64,000 nt of DNA from Shewanella halotolerans (GTDB taxonomy: Bacteria > Pseudomonadota > Gammaproteobacteria > Enterobacterales > Shewanellaceae), in contig NZ_CP080417.1 in NCBI RefSeq assembly GCF_019457535.1, positions 2,852,001 through 2,916,000 of the forward strand, in the 5' to 3' direction. Position numbers and translations under genes: made by a program. This document shows positions 52,490 to 62,113 of this stretch, in pieces. The notes below the pieces were generated by a model. That model did no database searches. It was given only the letters and a program-made list of their open reading frames with translations, and was not told the origin of the DNA. How positions within the stretch are numbered: position 1 is the stretch's first letter; every line of letters begins with the position of its first letter.

Positions 52490-53807
52490 CTGGAGGATCC
52501 CCTCATAATTCGGGCCTCCCAGAGGTGTTAACCAGTTTAAGAAATTCACCCCAAGCCCAGCGAAAATGCGATTCTTTGATTGAGTATTCCGGACGTCGTC
52601 TCACTTCTTTGCCGAGCCGGAGCACAGATAGCACGTTTCTGTCACGTATCGTATTGGCTTGAAACCTCCGCTGCCATCCCAGATGCCTGGCTGCCAGACC
52701 GATGCACCAAAGCAGGATTTCTGCCAACAAAGCTATCAGCAACAACACATCATAACGGCGTGGACAACGACTGCGGCTTTGTCTGAGTCCCATGCCGTAT
52801 TGGGGACTTTTGAGGTCGCGAAAGGTTTCTTCTATCTGCATCCGTCTGGCATAAAGTTTGACCACCTGCGTTGACGAGAACGCCTCCGTAGGCAAGTTGG
52901 TTGCCAGTAACCAAGGCTCTTTACTGCCAAGACGGTAACTTTGTTGTGCCGTATGATTGCGTCCTGCTTTGGATGACCGCTTGTCGGCTCGATATTTCGG
53001 CGCAGCCTTGTACAGATGTAAATGACAGCGCATAGGCGATTTTCGTCCCAGTTTTACGTAACCAATATGCCGGGCTTTCGCCGTGGCGGAGGGATAAAGC
53101 GACTTATTCGACTGCCATTGGGCATGATTGGCCTGGAGAAAGCCGACATCCCCACGGACACGGCCAAGCCAAAACCAACCATATCGTTCCACCTCCCGAA
53201 ACCAGGTATTGCGGTAACCCGCATCGGTGACAATCAGTGGACACACATGGGACGGCAGCACCTGTGCCAACTCCGCCAAGAAGGCGTTATGACTGCGTGG
53301 AGCATTGTAGTCGGCAAGCTTGAAAGTACGCTCATACAGGGTAACCGAGCGCCCTTGCACACTGACAGAGGCTCGCAATGTCATCATCCGCAATTGTTCA
53401 CGGACATCAGACCAATCAATGAGGATTACCGGCATGGGATTAGCAACACAGAGTAACTTGGCATGCCATTGATAAATAGCGAATTTATCAGAGTGTAGAT
53501 GCGGGTTGCCGAGTAGCCTGTCTATCCGTTTGATGTTGTGCTTTGGCGCCACCGCACCAGAGATATTGCGACCAAGCTGAGTGAGTGACAACTGATTGCC
53601 ATCAAGTAACGCTTCTGTAGCAACCATCAGAGAATTAAGCCGTTTTTGATGTATTTGCGGGCATTGCTTTTTGAGTAAATCGTGTAAGATATGGACATCA
53701 CGCATGGTGTTGGATCTGGTAGTTTTTTGGCGAAATCAATTAGATCAATCAACACCATGCGTGTCTACTGAATTGAATAAAAAGGGAATTATCTGGGGAT
53801 TCCCTAG
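52490..53807 (-). mobile_element. IS4-family, IS10-group insertion sequence, complete
   Basis: The 1318-bp element has imperfect 22-bp terminal inverted repeats (52490-52511, CTGGAGGATCCCC...; 53786-53807, in reverse CTAGGGAATCCCC...), about 17 of 22 identical. They resemble IS10 ends (CTGAGAGATCCCC). Perfect 9-bp direct repeats flank it. One intact transposase gene fills it. It interrupts a membrane-protein gene in the island. Confidence 0.94.
52503..53705 (-). CDS. IS10-type transposase (DDE, IS4 family)
   Basis: The 400-residue protein resembles IS10R transposase (402) throughout: RLNSLMVATEALLDGNQLSLTQLGRN, KHNIKRIDRLLGNPHLH, then VILIDWSDVREQ with the first catalytic Asp, LIVTDAGYRNTWF with the second, and YARRMQIEETFRDLKS, which holds the Y-x2-R-x3-E-x6-K signature and the catalytic Glu. 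It is intact, so the element may still be active. Confidence 0.95.
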   Translation of the reverse strand: MRDVHILHDLLKKQCPQIHQKRLNSLMVATEALLDGNQLSLTQLGRNISGAVAPKHNIKRIDRLLGNPHLHSDKFAIYQWHAKLLCVANPMPVILIDWSDVREQLRMMTLRASVSVQGRSVTLYERTFKLADYNAPRSHNAFLAELAQVLPSHVCPLIVTDAGYRNTWFREVERYGWFWLGRVRGDVGFLQANHAQWQSNKSLYPSATAKARHIGYVKLGRKSPMRCHLHLYKAAPKYRADKRSSKAGRNHTAQQSYRLGSKEPWLLATNLPTEAFSSTQVVKLYARRMQIEETFRDLKSPQYGMGLRQSRSRCPRRYDVLLLIALLAEILLWCIGLAARHLGWQRRFQANTIRDRNVLSVLRLGKEVRRRPEYSIKESHFRWAWGEFLKLVNTSGRPEL

Positions 53808-53816
53808 CTATAGATA
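53808..53816. repeat. Right 9-bp target-site duplication of the IS
   Basis: CTATAGATA is identical to the left copy at 52481-52489, with no mismatch, which implies a recent insertion. Confidence 0.93.
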
Positions 53817-54471
53817 TATTAGCTCTATATATGTTCTCGCTACGTTGATCATTACTCTTACCAGTCTTTGTTCCAGCCTCTTTGAAAGTGTCTAATCTAT
53901 ATTGAGCAAACGCCTTATCAACTAGCTCATTAGATTCTCCATGATGTTTCTCTAATTCAACATAGTAGTCATCCATCTCTTCAGGACTTGCGACTAAACA
54001 ATCGGAATACTTAAACAAATACAAACATAGAAAAACAAATGAAATTAATATAGCTATCATTGCTATTGCAAAAAGTTCCCAAAAAACTACAGCTAACCCG
54101 CTACTAAAGACAGGGATGTTCTGAACAATGTATGCAACTAATCCGGATAATGCTAACAAAATAGCGAATGGAAAGTTTAATCTTGCATGAATTCTATCTC
54201 TACGCTCGATTTCTTGAGTATAAAGATTTTGATAAAGTTCTATTCTTGATTCCACGTCCATATGCTTTCCATCAGATAAATAAACTTAAGTATCGATTGT
54301 AGCCTAGTTTAAACCCCGTTTAAATCTTCGTTAAAGCGTTTAACCCCTCTCACTGTGAGCCAAGATAGTCAGTAGCACAAAGCAAGGCCACTGAGACGTT
54401 TTTAGGTTTTGATATGCTTTAGCTAAAGACTTAGAATCATTGTCATCCATTTTGTCCCCCATGGAAGGCAC

Positions 54472-55329
54472 ATGACAACCAATCCTACAAAGCCAGATCT
54501 AAAAACTATCCAGCAGACCACACCCGATGTGAACAAAGACTTCTCATTTAAGTGGTTAATCATTCTGCTTGCCCTACTAGGTGCATGTATTCTTGCGCTC
54601 TACTTCATGAACTTCAGCGGTAGCTGGGGTAACCAAGCAGACTTTGGCGCTTTCGGTGACTATGTGGGTGGGGTGCTTAATCCAGTGCTCGGGTTCGCTA
54701 CCGTTGGCCTACTGATCTGGTCACTTAAAATGCAACGCGATGAGCTATCCCTGTCACGGCAAGAGCTAGCTTTAACCCGTCAAGAACTGGCTGAGACTAA
54801 AGAAGAAACCGCGCTCAGTCGTCAGGCTATGGAAGCGCAAGTAAATCATGTAAAAGTCGAAGCAGAGTTAAATGAACTTACAAGACTGTTAGATCGCTCT
54901 CAAACAAAATATGAAACCTTGATAGGTATGCGATTTCCCTTAACAAGCTTCCGTACTTCCCCATCAAGCCAGACGATGCTCGATGACACCTACAAATCAC
55001 TATTAGAACGTAAAATAAAAAATATGTCCGCGAATACAGCTAACAGCTTAGTTAACGCCTCAACTAAGAACAGCGATATAGTTTTACATTTAAACCTGAT
55101 TCGACGAGAAGCCATTTTATTTGCCGACTTAGCGCTCAAATATTACTCCATCAATAATAGCGCTGAATTTGCAAGGGCATACCTATTCGACGCTTTAGAT
55201 ATTCTCAACTTAGTAAACCGCATTTATCCTGATGACATTACAAAAAATCGCGTCGAAGGAATAAATTATGTCTTAGTAAACATCTCAAATATTTTAGCAG
55301 AAATGCCCCAATCAAAATCGACTCAATAG
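54472..55329 (+). CDS. Putative phage abortive-infection (putAbiC-like) membrane protein
   Basis: The 285-residue protein has two membrane helices (about 28-47 and 67-86) with FGDYVGGVLNPVLGFATVGLLIW between and within them, then a coiled coil of repeated LSRQEL-like heptads (about 90-130) and a helical cytoplasmic domain. The WG.FGDYVGG.LNP pattern followed by Q.EL coils is that of the putative abortive-infection family (putAbiC). Family membership rests on eye-level pattern. It diverges from the split membrane-protein gene, within the island. Confidence 0.65.
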   Translation: MTTNPTKPDLKTIQQTTPDVNKDFSFKWLIILLALLGACILALYFMNFSGSWGNQADFGAFGDYVGGVLNPVLGFATVGLLIWSLKMQRDELSLSRQELALTRQELAETKEETALSRQAMEAQVNHVKVEAELNELTRLLDRSQTKYETLIGMRFPLTSFRTSPSSQTMLDDTYKSLLERKIKNMSANTANSLVNASTKNSDIVLHLNLIRREAILFADLALKYYSINNSAEFARAYLFDALDILNLVNRIYPDDITKNRVEGINYVLVNISNILAEMPQSKSTQ

Positions 55330-55692
55330 ATGCTTTTAACCAAACTTCCCAAATTAAGCTTCAATTGTTATCACGCACTCACTTAGAATATTTCCGAACG
55401 AAAGTAAGGTAGTACTGGCCGCACGATTTGAAGCGTTCCCTAACGCGAACAAGCAACATCGCAACCACAAAAGAGTGATAAGAAACATTTAGTTAGCATT
55501 TAACTTGGGATTCCCTTACACTCCTATTTAAGCGTGTCAGTATCGATACAGGCCTTGAAAAAGGGTCAGAAGCGGCCGACGAAAGCCTATTAAGGGCGCC
55601 GGCAGAGAGCATCCGCTGTGGCAGTTCTGTCAGCATTTTCTGCGTCATCTGCGTTATCTGCATCGTCAATGAAAGATTAGGGAAGAAAGTAA
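55330..55692. other. Gene-free region upstream of the diguanylate cyclase gene, 363 bp
   Basis: I see no gene and no riboswitch core here; the GEMM-type c-di-GMP element in particular is absent. Three 9-bp units (TCTGCGTCA, TCTGCGTTA, TCTGCATCG) are in tandem at 55639-55665. The region probably spans the island's right edge, where base composition returns to the chromosomal norm. Confidence 0.45.
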
Positions 55693-57861
55693 TTGATCAA
55701 TAAGAATCATCTTGGGTTTGCCTTGCTACTGGGTCTACTGGGCTTGCTGGTCAACCTGGCACCTATTCCCCTGTTTGGTAACCAACAGCTGATCATTGGT
55801 AACCTCTTCTTCGTGATCGTGGCCATCTTCCTCGGCCCCTGGTATGCCCTGTTAACCTCGCTGCTTTGTGCCACCGGCCTCTATATCGCCTGGGACAGCT
55901 GGCACATGTTCCTGCTGTTCCCGTTAGAGGCGCTGTGGCTGGGCTATGCGCGGCGCAAAGAGTTCTACACCCTGTATGCGGATATCACCTTCTGGCTCTT
56001 GCTGGGCATGCCGCTCTTCTATCTGTACGCCAACCTGGTGTTTCAGATGCCCAACAGTTACATGACCTTTATCACCCTCAAGCAGGGAATTAACGGCATG
56101 CTCTATACGGCGCTCGGCGCCATCTGCGTCACCATGCTGCCCAGCCAGCTACATATCGACGGCAAGCTGATAAATAAGAAGCGCAAGAGCTTCAACGCCC
56201 AACTCACCTACACCTTTACCCAGGTGTTGACCCTAGCCCTGTTGGTATCGGCACTGATCTTCAACAACAACTCCATCGATCAACAGCAGCGGGATGTAAA
56301 ACTTAACCTGGAAGACTCGGCCGCCCACCTTGGCAAGGCCACAGAGAGCTTTATCGAGGGGCACATCAGCGCCATAGACAACGCGGCGCGCTGGCTGAGC
56401 CTGTCTAACTATGATGCGGCCCAGTGGCAGAGCCTGTTGTCTAAGCTGCACCAGAGTTACCCGTTTTTTATCTCTATGCTGATAGCCGACGACAAGGGGT
56501 TTATCTCGGCGGCCAGCCCCATCTCACGCCTGGGCAAGGAGACAGTTAAAAACAAAGATCTCAGCATCAGCGACAGGCACTATTTTCAGGAGGCCTTCTA
56601 CAATCAGCTGACCTTTATCTCTCCGGCCTTCCTGGGGAGGGGTTTTGGTACAGATCCCATAGTCGCCATCAGTGCGCCGCTCTATTCCAAGGACAACCCG
56701 GTCAGCCCCATAGGGATCATCGAAGGCTCGCTGAACCTTACCAAGTTCGCCAGTATCGATGAACGCAACCGTGAGTTTAACGAGCAGGCCATGGTGCTCA
56801 CCGACGAGAACGGCCTGGTGATCTATGCCTCGGAGATGCTCGACCTGGCGCCCTTGACCCCGCTTAAGGTTTCCACCTCGGGGCAGCGCTATCGCACCAG
56901 CCTGAACATGATCAACTTTCGCAATCTCGACAGCTTTAACCCTGAGTTCGCCTACGCCAAATATGTGCTGAAAAATGGCTGGTCACTCTATGTGGTGATG
57001 CCCTTCTCGCCGCTGGTGAAGCAGGTGGAGCAGCAGTACCTGACCACCTTCAGCCTGCTGTTTATTGCCTTCATCATCACCATCTTGCTGATCAAGGTGA
57101 TCAGTAATCGCCTGACCCAGCCGCTTGAGACCATCGCCAAGAAATTTAGCCAGTGGGGCATGGCCGAACATCAGGATGAGGCGATGACAGACACCACGCC
57201 CCAGGAGATCTATGCCCTCTCCAGCAGCATTCAGAAGAGTAAGCAGGAGCTGATCAGCTACCAGCTGGAGCTGGAGGAAAAGGTGGCAATGCGTACGGTT
57301 GAGCTGGAAGATGCCAACCTCAAGTTGCAGGCGCTGGCAGAGCGCGATGAGCTGACTCAACTGTACAACCGCCGCTATGTGGAAAATCATTTCGGCAATA
57401 TTCACGATATGTGCAAGCGCAGCTATGCGGCGCTGGCGTTCTGCATCATAGATATCGACCACTTTAAGAAGATCAACGACACCTATGGCCACCAGATAGG
57501 CGATAGCGCCCTCATCGCCCTGGCCGAACTGATGAAGCAGTTCTTTAAGCGGGACACGGATATTGTCTCTCGCTATGGTGGTGAAGAGTTTTTGGTGGTG
57601 TTGCCCCAGTGCAACGCCCTGCTGGTAGAGCAGCATCTGAATCAGTTTAAGGAACTGGTCGCGGAGCATCAGATTGAGGTGCCGGGCCAGGAAGCGATCA
57701 GCCTGACCGTGAGTATCGGCGCGGTGATCAGCAATGCCGGCTACATGAACGACATAGATCACTGGTTTAAGATGGCCGATCTTAACCTCTACGAGGCCAA
57801 GGAAAATGGTCGCAACCGGGTGATCTGCTCCCTGCTGTCGGCCGAAGATCAGCTAAGCTAA
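55693..57861 (+). CDS. Sensor diguanylate cyclase
   Basis: The 722-residue protein has several N-terminal membrane helices (about 5-190), a periplasmic Cache-like sensor (about 200-440; DRHYFQEAFYNQ and GTDPIVAISAPLY), another helix (about 450-470), a short coil and a GGDEF domain (about 555-715). The active motif is RYGGEEF, with the inhibitory site RDTD placed as in PleD, so it probably makes c-di-GMP with product feedback. It starts at TTG, with GGAAGAAAG just upstream; no better ATG exists before the first helix. Confidence 0.9.
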   Translation: MINKNHLGFALLLGLLGLLVNLAPIPLFGNQQLIIGNLFFVIVAIFLGPWYALLTSLLCATGLYIAWDSWHMFLLFPLEALWLGYARRKEFYTLYADITFWLLLGMPLFYLYANLVFQMPNSYMTFITLKQGINGMLYTALGAICVTMLPSQLHIDGKLINKKRKSFNAQLTYTFTQVLTLALLVSALIFNNNSIDQQQRDVKLNLEDSAAHLGKATESFIEGHISAIDNAARWLSLSNYDAAQWQSLLSKLHQSYPFFISMLIADDKGFISAASPISRLGKETVKNKDLSISDRHYFQEAFYNQLTFISPAFLGRGFGTDPIVAISAPLYSKDNPVSPIGIIEGSLNLTKFASIDERNREFNEQAMVLTDENGLVIYASEMLDLAPLTPLKVSTSGQRYRTSLNMINFRNLDSFNPEFAYAKYVLKNGWSLYVVMPFSPLVKQVEQQYLTTFSLLFIAFIITILLIKVISNRLTQPLETIAKKFSQWGMAEHQDEAMTDTTPQEIYALSSSIQKSKQELISYQLELEEKVAMRTVELEDANLKLQALAERDELTQLYNRRYVENHFGNIHDMCKRSYAALAFCIIDIDHFKKINDTYGHQIGDSALIALAELMKQFFKRDTDIVSRYGGEEFLVVLPQCNALLVEQHLNQFKELVAEHQIEVPGQEAISLTVSIGAVISNAGYMNDIDHWFKMADLNLYEAKENGRNRVICSLLSAEDQLS

Positions 57862-57886
57862 CCTTGGCTTTTTAACCTAGTCTCTC

Positions 57887-59503
57887 TTACCGAGCCAGGC
57901 CTTCTGTTAACGAGCCAGGCTTTGCCGCAAAGGCCGCTGGCTCATTTGAAGGCGTGGCATTAGCCCCTTGGCGCGCCTGGATAAAGCTATCCACCCGCGC
58001 TAACAGATAAGGGAAGAAAGGATTCCATTTCTGCCTGAGCACCTCCGCTGCCGACACGCCCAGCACGCCGCGCTCCCCGCGGGTAGCTGCCGCGCCAATC
58101 TGCACCCTGTGACTCCCCTTGACGAACGCCGTGCCGTACAGGTTATCGCTCGCGGGATAAGGCAGGGCCACATGGGAGAGCGAATAGATGCCCGCCGGCC
58201 AATTGAGCCCTAAGGGCTGATGAACAACCACTTTCCCAGGCCTATACCTGCTGGCCTCGACCTCGTCGAGACTCTTTAGCGGCTCGTTTTGTGACGGCTT
58301 ATGATGTGACGGTTCGCTTTGCGCAATCAACTCCTGCTCTCTCTCCTGATTCCGCTCCGGAACAGCTTGGCGATTCTGCACCAGAGTCAGATCGAACCTG
58401 GGGGCATCGAGACTGAGGGAAGGCAACAAGGCGGTCAGCGGATCGCTCACCACCAGGGCCAGGCTCAGGGGTTGGCGATTGATATCAAACAGCACCAGCT
58501 GATGCTGTTTCGAAGGCAGACGCCCATAGAGATTACTCACCACAGCCGGCGTCGAGACAGTAGCGTCGGCCACCGACTGAAAGGTTAAGATATCCGCAAG
58601 CTCGGCCAATTGCTCCTGGGGCATCGCCTGCATCAGCTGTTGATTGCGCTCTGCCAGCTGATAGACCACATCGCCGGCATTGACGGCGAACGAGTTGTAT
58701 TTAAAGGGATCGTACTCGGTCTGAATCGAGTTCCAGCTCAGCTTCTCCAGCCCCAACAGCCGCCCTAACCTGTCCTGCCACTTGGCACCGGCCGCCACCG
58801 GCGACAGGCCTATGGCCGGCGAGAGGAAGATCATGCCGCGGTAACTCAGCGTCGAATTATGCGCGAGTCGCTCGAGCTCATGGTTTAACGCCAGCGCCGC
58901 ACCGGTCGAGAAGGCCACCACATAGAGCGGCTTATCACCCAGTTGCTGCTTGAGATGCTGGGTCGCCAGCTCCACCGCCCTGGCCATCTCCTGCCACTTA
59001 AGCTCCACCAAGCCAGAGGGTATGGTGCCGTGGCCCGGCAATCTTAGCCCCAGCAGGTGAGCGCGCCCCTTAAAATGCTCGGCAAAGTGCGACAAGGCAT
59101 AGGGAGAGTCTGACATGCCGTGCAGCAACAGGACCCCAAATTCGGCATCTGGCTTGGCCCACTCATAACTACGATTCCAGGCCTTAGGCCAGTTGTCTGG
59201 GTCGGCAAAGCTGCCATGCCAATAGCGATTGAGGGGCTGATCCAGGTGTTGGGTGCGGCTATAGATCTTACTCTCCACCTCCTCGAACAGCTTGGCCTCC
59301 AGCGTCTGATAGGCAGGGAAATCGTCTACCTCGCTATCGAGGCGAAACTGATGCTCGAGCATGGTCGAATGCCAGATGGACAGGTCGGGACGGGCATTTA
59401 GAAACCAGACCCCAAAGGCGAGCGCGGCCGCGATAATGCCGAGACAGGCATAGGTGACGGCGATGGAAAGATGTTTTGTCGAGTGAATCAGCAATGTTTT
59501 CAT
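57887..59503 (-). CDS. Alpha/beta hydrolase with N-terminal membrane anchor
   Basis: The 538-residue protein has one N-terminal helix (about 12-36). A serine-aminopeptidase-type hydrolase core follows with LLLHGMSDSPYAL, LRLPGHGT and the elbow VAFSTGAALAL, where Ala replaces the first Gly of GxSxG. A long C-terminal part contains a charged, Gln/Glu-rich segment (about 385-425) and a final HVALPYPASDNLYG. The substrate is unknown, possibly a lipid. It converges on the diguanylate cyclase gene across only 25 bp. Confidence 0.8.
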   Translation of the reverse strand: MKTLLIHSTKHLSIAVTYACLGIIAAALAFGVWFLNARPDLSIWHSTMLEHQFRLDSEVDDFPAYQTLEAKLFEEVESKIYSRTQHLDQPLNRYWHGSFADPDNWPKAWNRSYEWAKPDAEFGVLLLHGMSDSPYALSHFAEHFKGRAHLLGLRLPGHGTIPSGLVELKWQEMARAVELATQHLKQQLGDKPLYVVAFSTGAALALNHELERLAHNSTLSYRGMIFLSPAIGLSPVAAGAKWQDRLGRLLGLEKLSWNSIQTEYDPFKYNSFAVNAGDVVYQLAERNQQLMQAMPQEQLAELADILTFQSVADATVSTPAVVSNLYGRLPSKQHQLVLFDINRQPLSLALVVSDPLTALLPSLSLDAPRFDLTLVQNRQAVPERNQEREQELIAQSEPSHHKPSQNEPLKSLDEVEASRYRPGKVVVHQPLGLNWPAGIYSLSHVALPYPASDNLYGTAFVKGSHRVQIGAAATRGERGVLGVSAAEVLRQKWNPFFPYLLARVDSFIQARQGANATPSNEPAAFAAKPGSLTEGLAR

Positions 59504-59617
59504 GAGAAATGACCGCTAGGCTCCATGTGCGCGCTCACGCGCTGCAAGTCCGTTAACCATTAACATACACGGCTTTATTGCGTAAACTCCAGTCCCAAAG
59601 CCCAAGGAATAAAGATT

Positions 59618-60124
59618 ATGTCTAAGAATGTGAAGCCCTTAGGGCAGGATGGCGCCAAACGCTGCTTTTATCTGCCAACGCCTCCCCTTCTGCCTGCCGA
59701 CTGGCAACTTGCCCAGCCAGCCGACTTAAATAAAGCTGATATAGAAAGCGCTAGCTTAAATATAGGCAGTTTAGAGAGTCTGATCGCCCTCAACGGCAAT
59801 AACTGGCGCAAGATCTTAGTGATCATGGCAAAATTGAGTGCGCCGGACGACGACTGGCGCGGCTACATGGGCAGTCTATTAAGAAATGACGAGCAGATAC
59901 GTTTCGGCGCCGATGCCCTGTCACCCATGGCCAAGGAACATTATGTCTGTGGCCAGCAGAGCGCCATCGCCCTGGGCTTGACGCCTTTGAATGAGCCAAA
60001 GACCTTTACACACCAGCAAGAAAACGATAATCAAATCTACCTGCTGCCCTATCTGGATTATCGCCAGTGTCCCAACGCCCTGATAGCGGATTTACGTAAG
60101 CTTCGCAAATCGCTCACCGACTAG
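59618..60124 (+). CDS. Conserved protein of unknown function
   Basis: The 168-residue soluble protein reads MSKNVKPLGQDGAKRCFYLP, with a middle ESLIALNGNNWRKILVIMAKL and YLLPYLDYRQCPNALIADLRKLRK near the end. It has no signal, helix or familiar motif. The codon use resembles the neighbours. I do not recognise a function; it looks like a lineage-specific Shewanella gene. A terminator follows. Confidence 0.7.
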   Translation: MSKNVKPLGQDGAKRCFYLPTPPLLPADWQLAQPADLNKADIESASLNIGSLESLIALNGNNWRKILVIMAKLSAPDDDWRGYMGSLLRNDEQIRFGADALSPMAKEHYVCGQQSAIALGLTPLNEPKTFTHQQENDNQIYLLPYLDYRQCPNALIADLRKLRKSLTD

Positions 60125-60158
60125 CCGATTAGTCCTCAACCCAACAGGCCTCACCAAA

Positions 60159-60183
60159 GAAAAAGGCGCCCGAGGCGCCTTTA
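60159..60183. terminator. Bidirectional terminator between the unknown gene and nadE
   Basis: AAAGGCGCC pairs with GGCGCCTTT across a two-base gap, flanked by A and T residues. Confidence 0.83.
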
Positions 60184-60231
60184 TCGATTCTGTTTGCCGT
60201 GACTCATTCAGCTAGATGAGTCATGGCGGCG

Positions 60232-61065
60232 CTAGTCGTATAGCGTCGGAATAGGCTTACGCTTGTGCTGGGTCGCGTTGTAGATGGCGATCAGGCGCGC
60301 CTCGACCGCGGCATCTACCGGCTTACCTTCGAGGAAATCATCTATCTGATCATAGGTCAGGCCCAGGGCGACTTCATCTTCGAGCTGTGGCTTATCACAC
60401 TCGAGATCCGCCGTCGGCGCCTTATCGACCAGCACGCTAGGTGCGCCCAGTGCCGCTGCCAGCTGACGCACCTGACGCTTGCTCAGACCAAACAGCGGCG
60501 CCAGATCGCAGGCACCGTCACCCCACTTGGTGTAGAAGCCGGTGATATTCTCGGCGCTGTGGTCGGTGCCAACTACCAGGCCACCAGTCAGGCCGGCGAT
60601 CTCATATTGGGCGATCATACGCATTCTGGCCTTCACGTTACCCTTTACGAAATCGACATTGCTGTGGGGATGAGAGATGACGCCGGCCACTTCGAGGCCC
60701 GCCAGCGTCTGATGATGGATTCCTTCGACCCCTTCACCTATGTTGACCGTCACCAGCTTACTGGGCTGAATGAACTGACAGGCCATCTGCGCCTCATCTT
60801 CATCCTTCTGCACCTTGAAGGGCAGACGCACCGCGATAAACTGATAACTGCCTTCATATTCGCCTTCACTGTTCAGCTCATCCACCGCTAGCTGGCACAG
60901 ACGGCCCGCCAGTGAGGAGTCTACCCCACCGCTGATCCCCAGCACGAGACTGGTGGCGCGCGCCTCTTTGAGTTTCGCTTTGATAAAGGCGATACGTCTT
61001 TGCACCTCATATTCCACCTCGATATGCGGCTGCACCTTCATTTCACGTATGATCTGTCCTTTCAC
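60232..61065 (-). CDS. nadE: NH3-dependent NAD+ synthetase
   Basis: NadE amidates deamido-NAD with ammonia and ATP in the last step of NAD synthesis. I start at the GTG at 61065 after a GGAG site, giving 277 residues (E. coli 275); the frame to 61125 adds residues with no counterpart. The PP-loop is LGISGGVDSSLAGRLC, with VVGTDHSAENITGFYTKWGDGACDLAPLFGLSKRQVR later. There is no glutaminase domain, so ammonia is the nitrogen donor. Confidence 0.94.
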   Translation of the reverse strand: MKGQIIREMKVQPHIEVEYEVQRRIAFIKAKLKEARATSLVLGISGGVDSSLAGRLCQLAVDELNSEGEYEGSYQFIAVRLPFKVQKDEDEAQMACQFIQPSKLVTVNIGEGVEGIHHQTLAGLEVAGVISHPHSNVDFVKGNVKARMRMIAQYEIAGLTGGLVVGTDHSAENITGFYTKWGDGACDLAPLFGLSKRQVRQLAAALGAPSVLVDKAPTADLECDKPQLEDEVALGLTYDQIDDFLEGKPVDAAVEARLIAIYNATQHKRKPIPTLYD

Positions 61066-61273
61066 TGGTCCGACTCCACTTAGGTTAACTGTCAGCATGA
61101 TTCTAAGCTGACCATTATGAGCCAAATCCTCGGGAAATTCACGACCTAAGCTCGCCCCAATCCAATAAATGGGTCGAGAGGCTGCAATTATTTACTAGTC
61201 AGGGGAAAACGCCCTGATCTACACTGGCTAATCAGACGATCGGAGGGGCCGGTCAGGAGTCAAGCGAAGCGGG

Positions 61274-62113
61274 ATGATGGCAACAAGCGCGGTAGAGAAG
61301 ATAGATTATTGGCAGGCGAGCATCTTGAAAGAGATGGAGCTTAGCCGCGCGCAATTTACCCATTTCGCCTTCGAGAAACATGTGCATCTGGACTACCACA
61401 TAGGCGTGGTCTGCCATGGCGGCCAACGCTATCACCACAGGGGCAGCGAGTATCGACTGACGCCGGGCAACATATCCACCCTCAACCCAGACGAGAGCCA
61501 CAACGGCCAGAGTATCGCCGATGGCGGCTATGAGGCGCTGGTGATGTCTCTGCCCACCAGCTATGTGCAGCAGGTGGGCGAGGCGCTCAACCAGGGCGAG
61601 CTCTATTTCAGCACGCCTATCCTAGACGACCCTAAGCTGAGGGCCTATTTCATCCGCCTGCACAGGCAACTGACCCTGCATCAGGCAAACATCACGCCGC
61701 TGGAGGCGGAGACCTTGCTGCTAGGTTTTATCAGCGAGCTGTTTTATCACCATGGCAAGCTACGTAACCTGCCGAGCAGTCAGGCCAGGTTAAGCGGTGC
61801 CCAGCTGGACAACATCAAGCAGCAGTTCCATCAAGGGCTGGATCAGGAGTTCGAGCTGGAGCCGCTGGCGCTCTCCATCGGTTTGAGTAAGTTTCAATTC
61901 TTACGTCAATTCAAGGCGGCCACCGGCATGACGCCCCACGCCTACCTGAAACGCCTGCGGCTGGAATACGCCAAGAAGGCGCTGATGCGAGGCGACAGCG
62001 CCATCAGCACCGCCTATGACTTAGGGTTCTTCGATCAGAGCCATTTCAACAAGGCGTTCAAGCGGGCATTTTTGATCACCCCGGCCCATTTTCAGAAACG
62101 GGTCACGCCCTGA
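61274..62113 (+). CDS. AraC family transcriptional regulator
   Basis: The 279-residue protein has an N-terminal cupin-like sensor (about 15-160; HLDYHIGVVCHGGQRYHHRGSEYRLTPGNIS) and a C-terminal double helix-turn-helix (about 180-279; LSKFQFLRQFKAATGMTPHAYLKRLRL and STAYDLGFFDQSHFNKAFKR). The downstream LysE-type exporter gene is its likely target, a very common pair in which the exported amino acid or analogue may be the inducer. Confidence 0.9.
   Translation: MMATSAVEKIDYWQASILKEMELSRAQFTHFAFEKHVHLDYHIGVVCHGGQRYHHRGSEYRLTPGNISTLNPDESHNGQSIADGGYEALVMSLPTSYVQQVGEALNQGELYFSTPILDDPKLRAYFIRLHRQLTLHQANITPLEAETLLLGFISELFYHHGKLRNLPSSQARLSGAQLDNIKQQFHQGLDQEFELEPLALSIGLSKFQFLRQFKAATGMTPHAYLKRLRLEYAKKALMRGDSAISTAYDLGFFDQSHFNKAFKRAFLITPAHFQKRVTP

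Larger units (their letters stand above)
52257..54261 (-). pseudogene. Membrane-protein gene interrupted by an IS10-type element
   Basis: The 5' part (54261 to 53808) encodes an N-terminal helix-rich region, two membrane helices (FAILLALSGLVAYIV and FWELFAIAMIAILISFVFLCL) and a cytoplasmic-type linker. The 3' part lies past the insertion sequence at 52480 and down. Removing the element and one copy of the 9-bp duplication restores one frame with no shift: ENIYRANIS joins IVVAIVAILLSLIPFYIADN, a third membrane helix. The restored frame is 225 codons to the TGA at 52257 and overlaps the microprotein gene. The gene is therefore recently disrupted. The family is not recognised. Confidence 0.8.

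Noticed and set aside
50730..55692. Attachment-site duplication of the tRNA-Pro 3' end at the island's far side
   Set aside because: I read through to the diguanylate cyclase start and found no second copy of the T-arm/acceptor sequence, so site-specific integration is not shown.
55330..55692. c-di-GMP riboswitch before the GGDEF gene
   Set aside because: The conserved GEMM core and receptor helix are absent.
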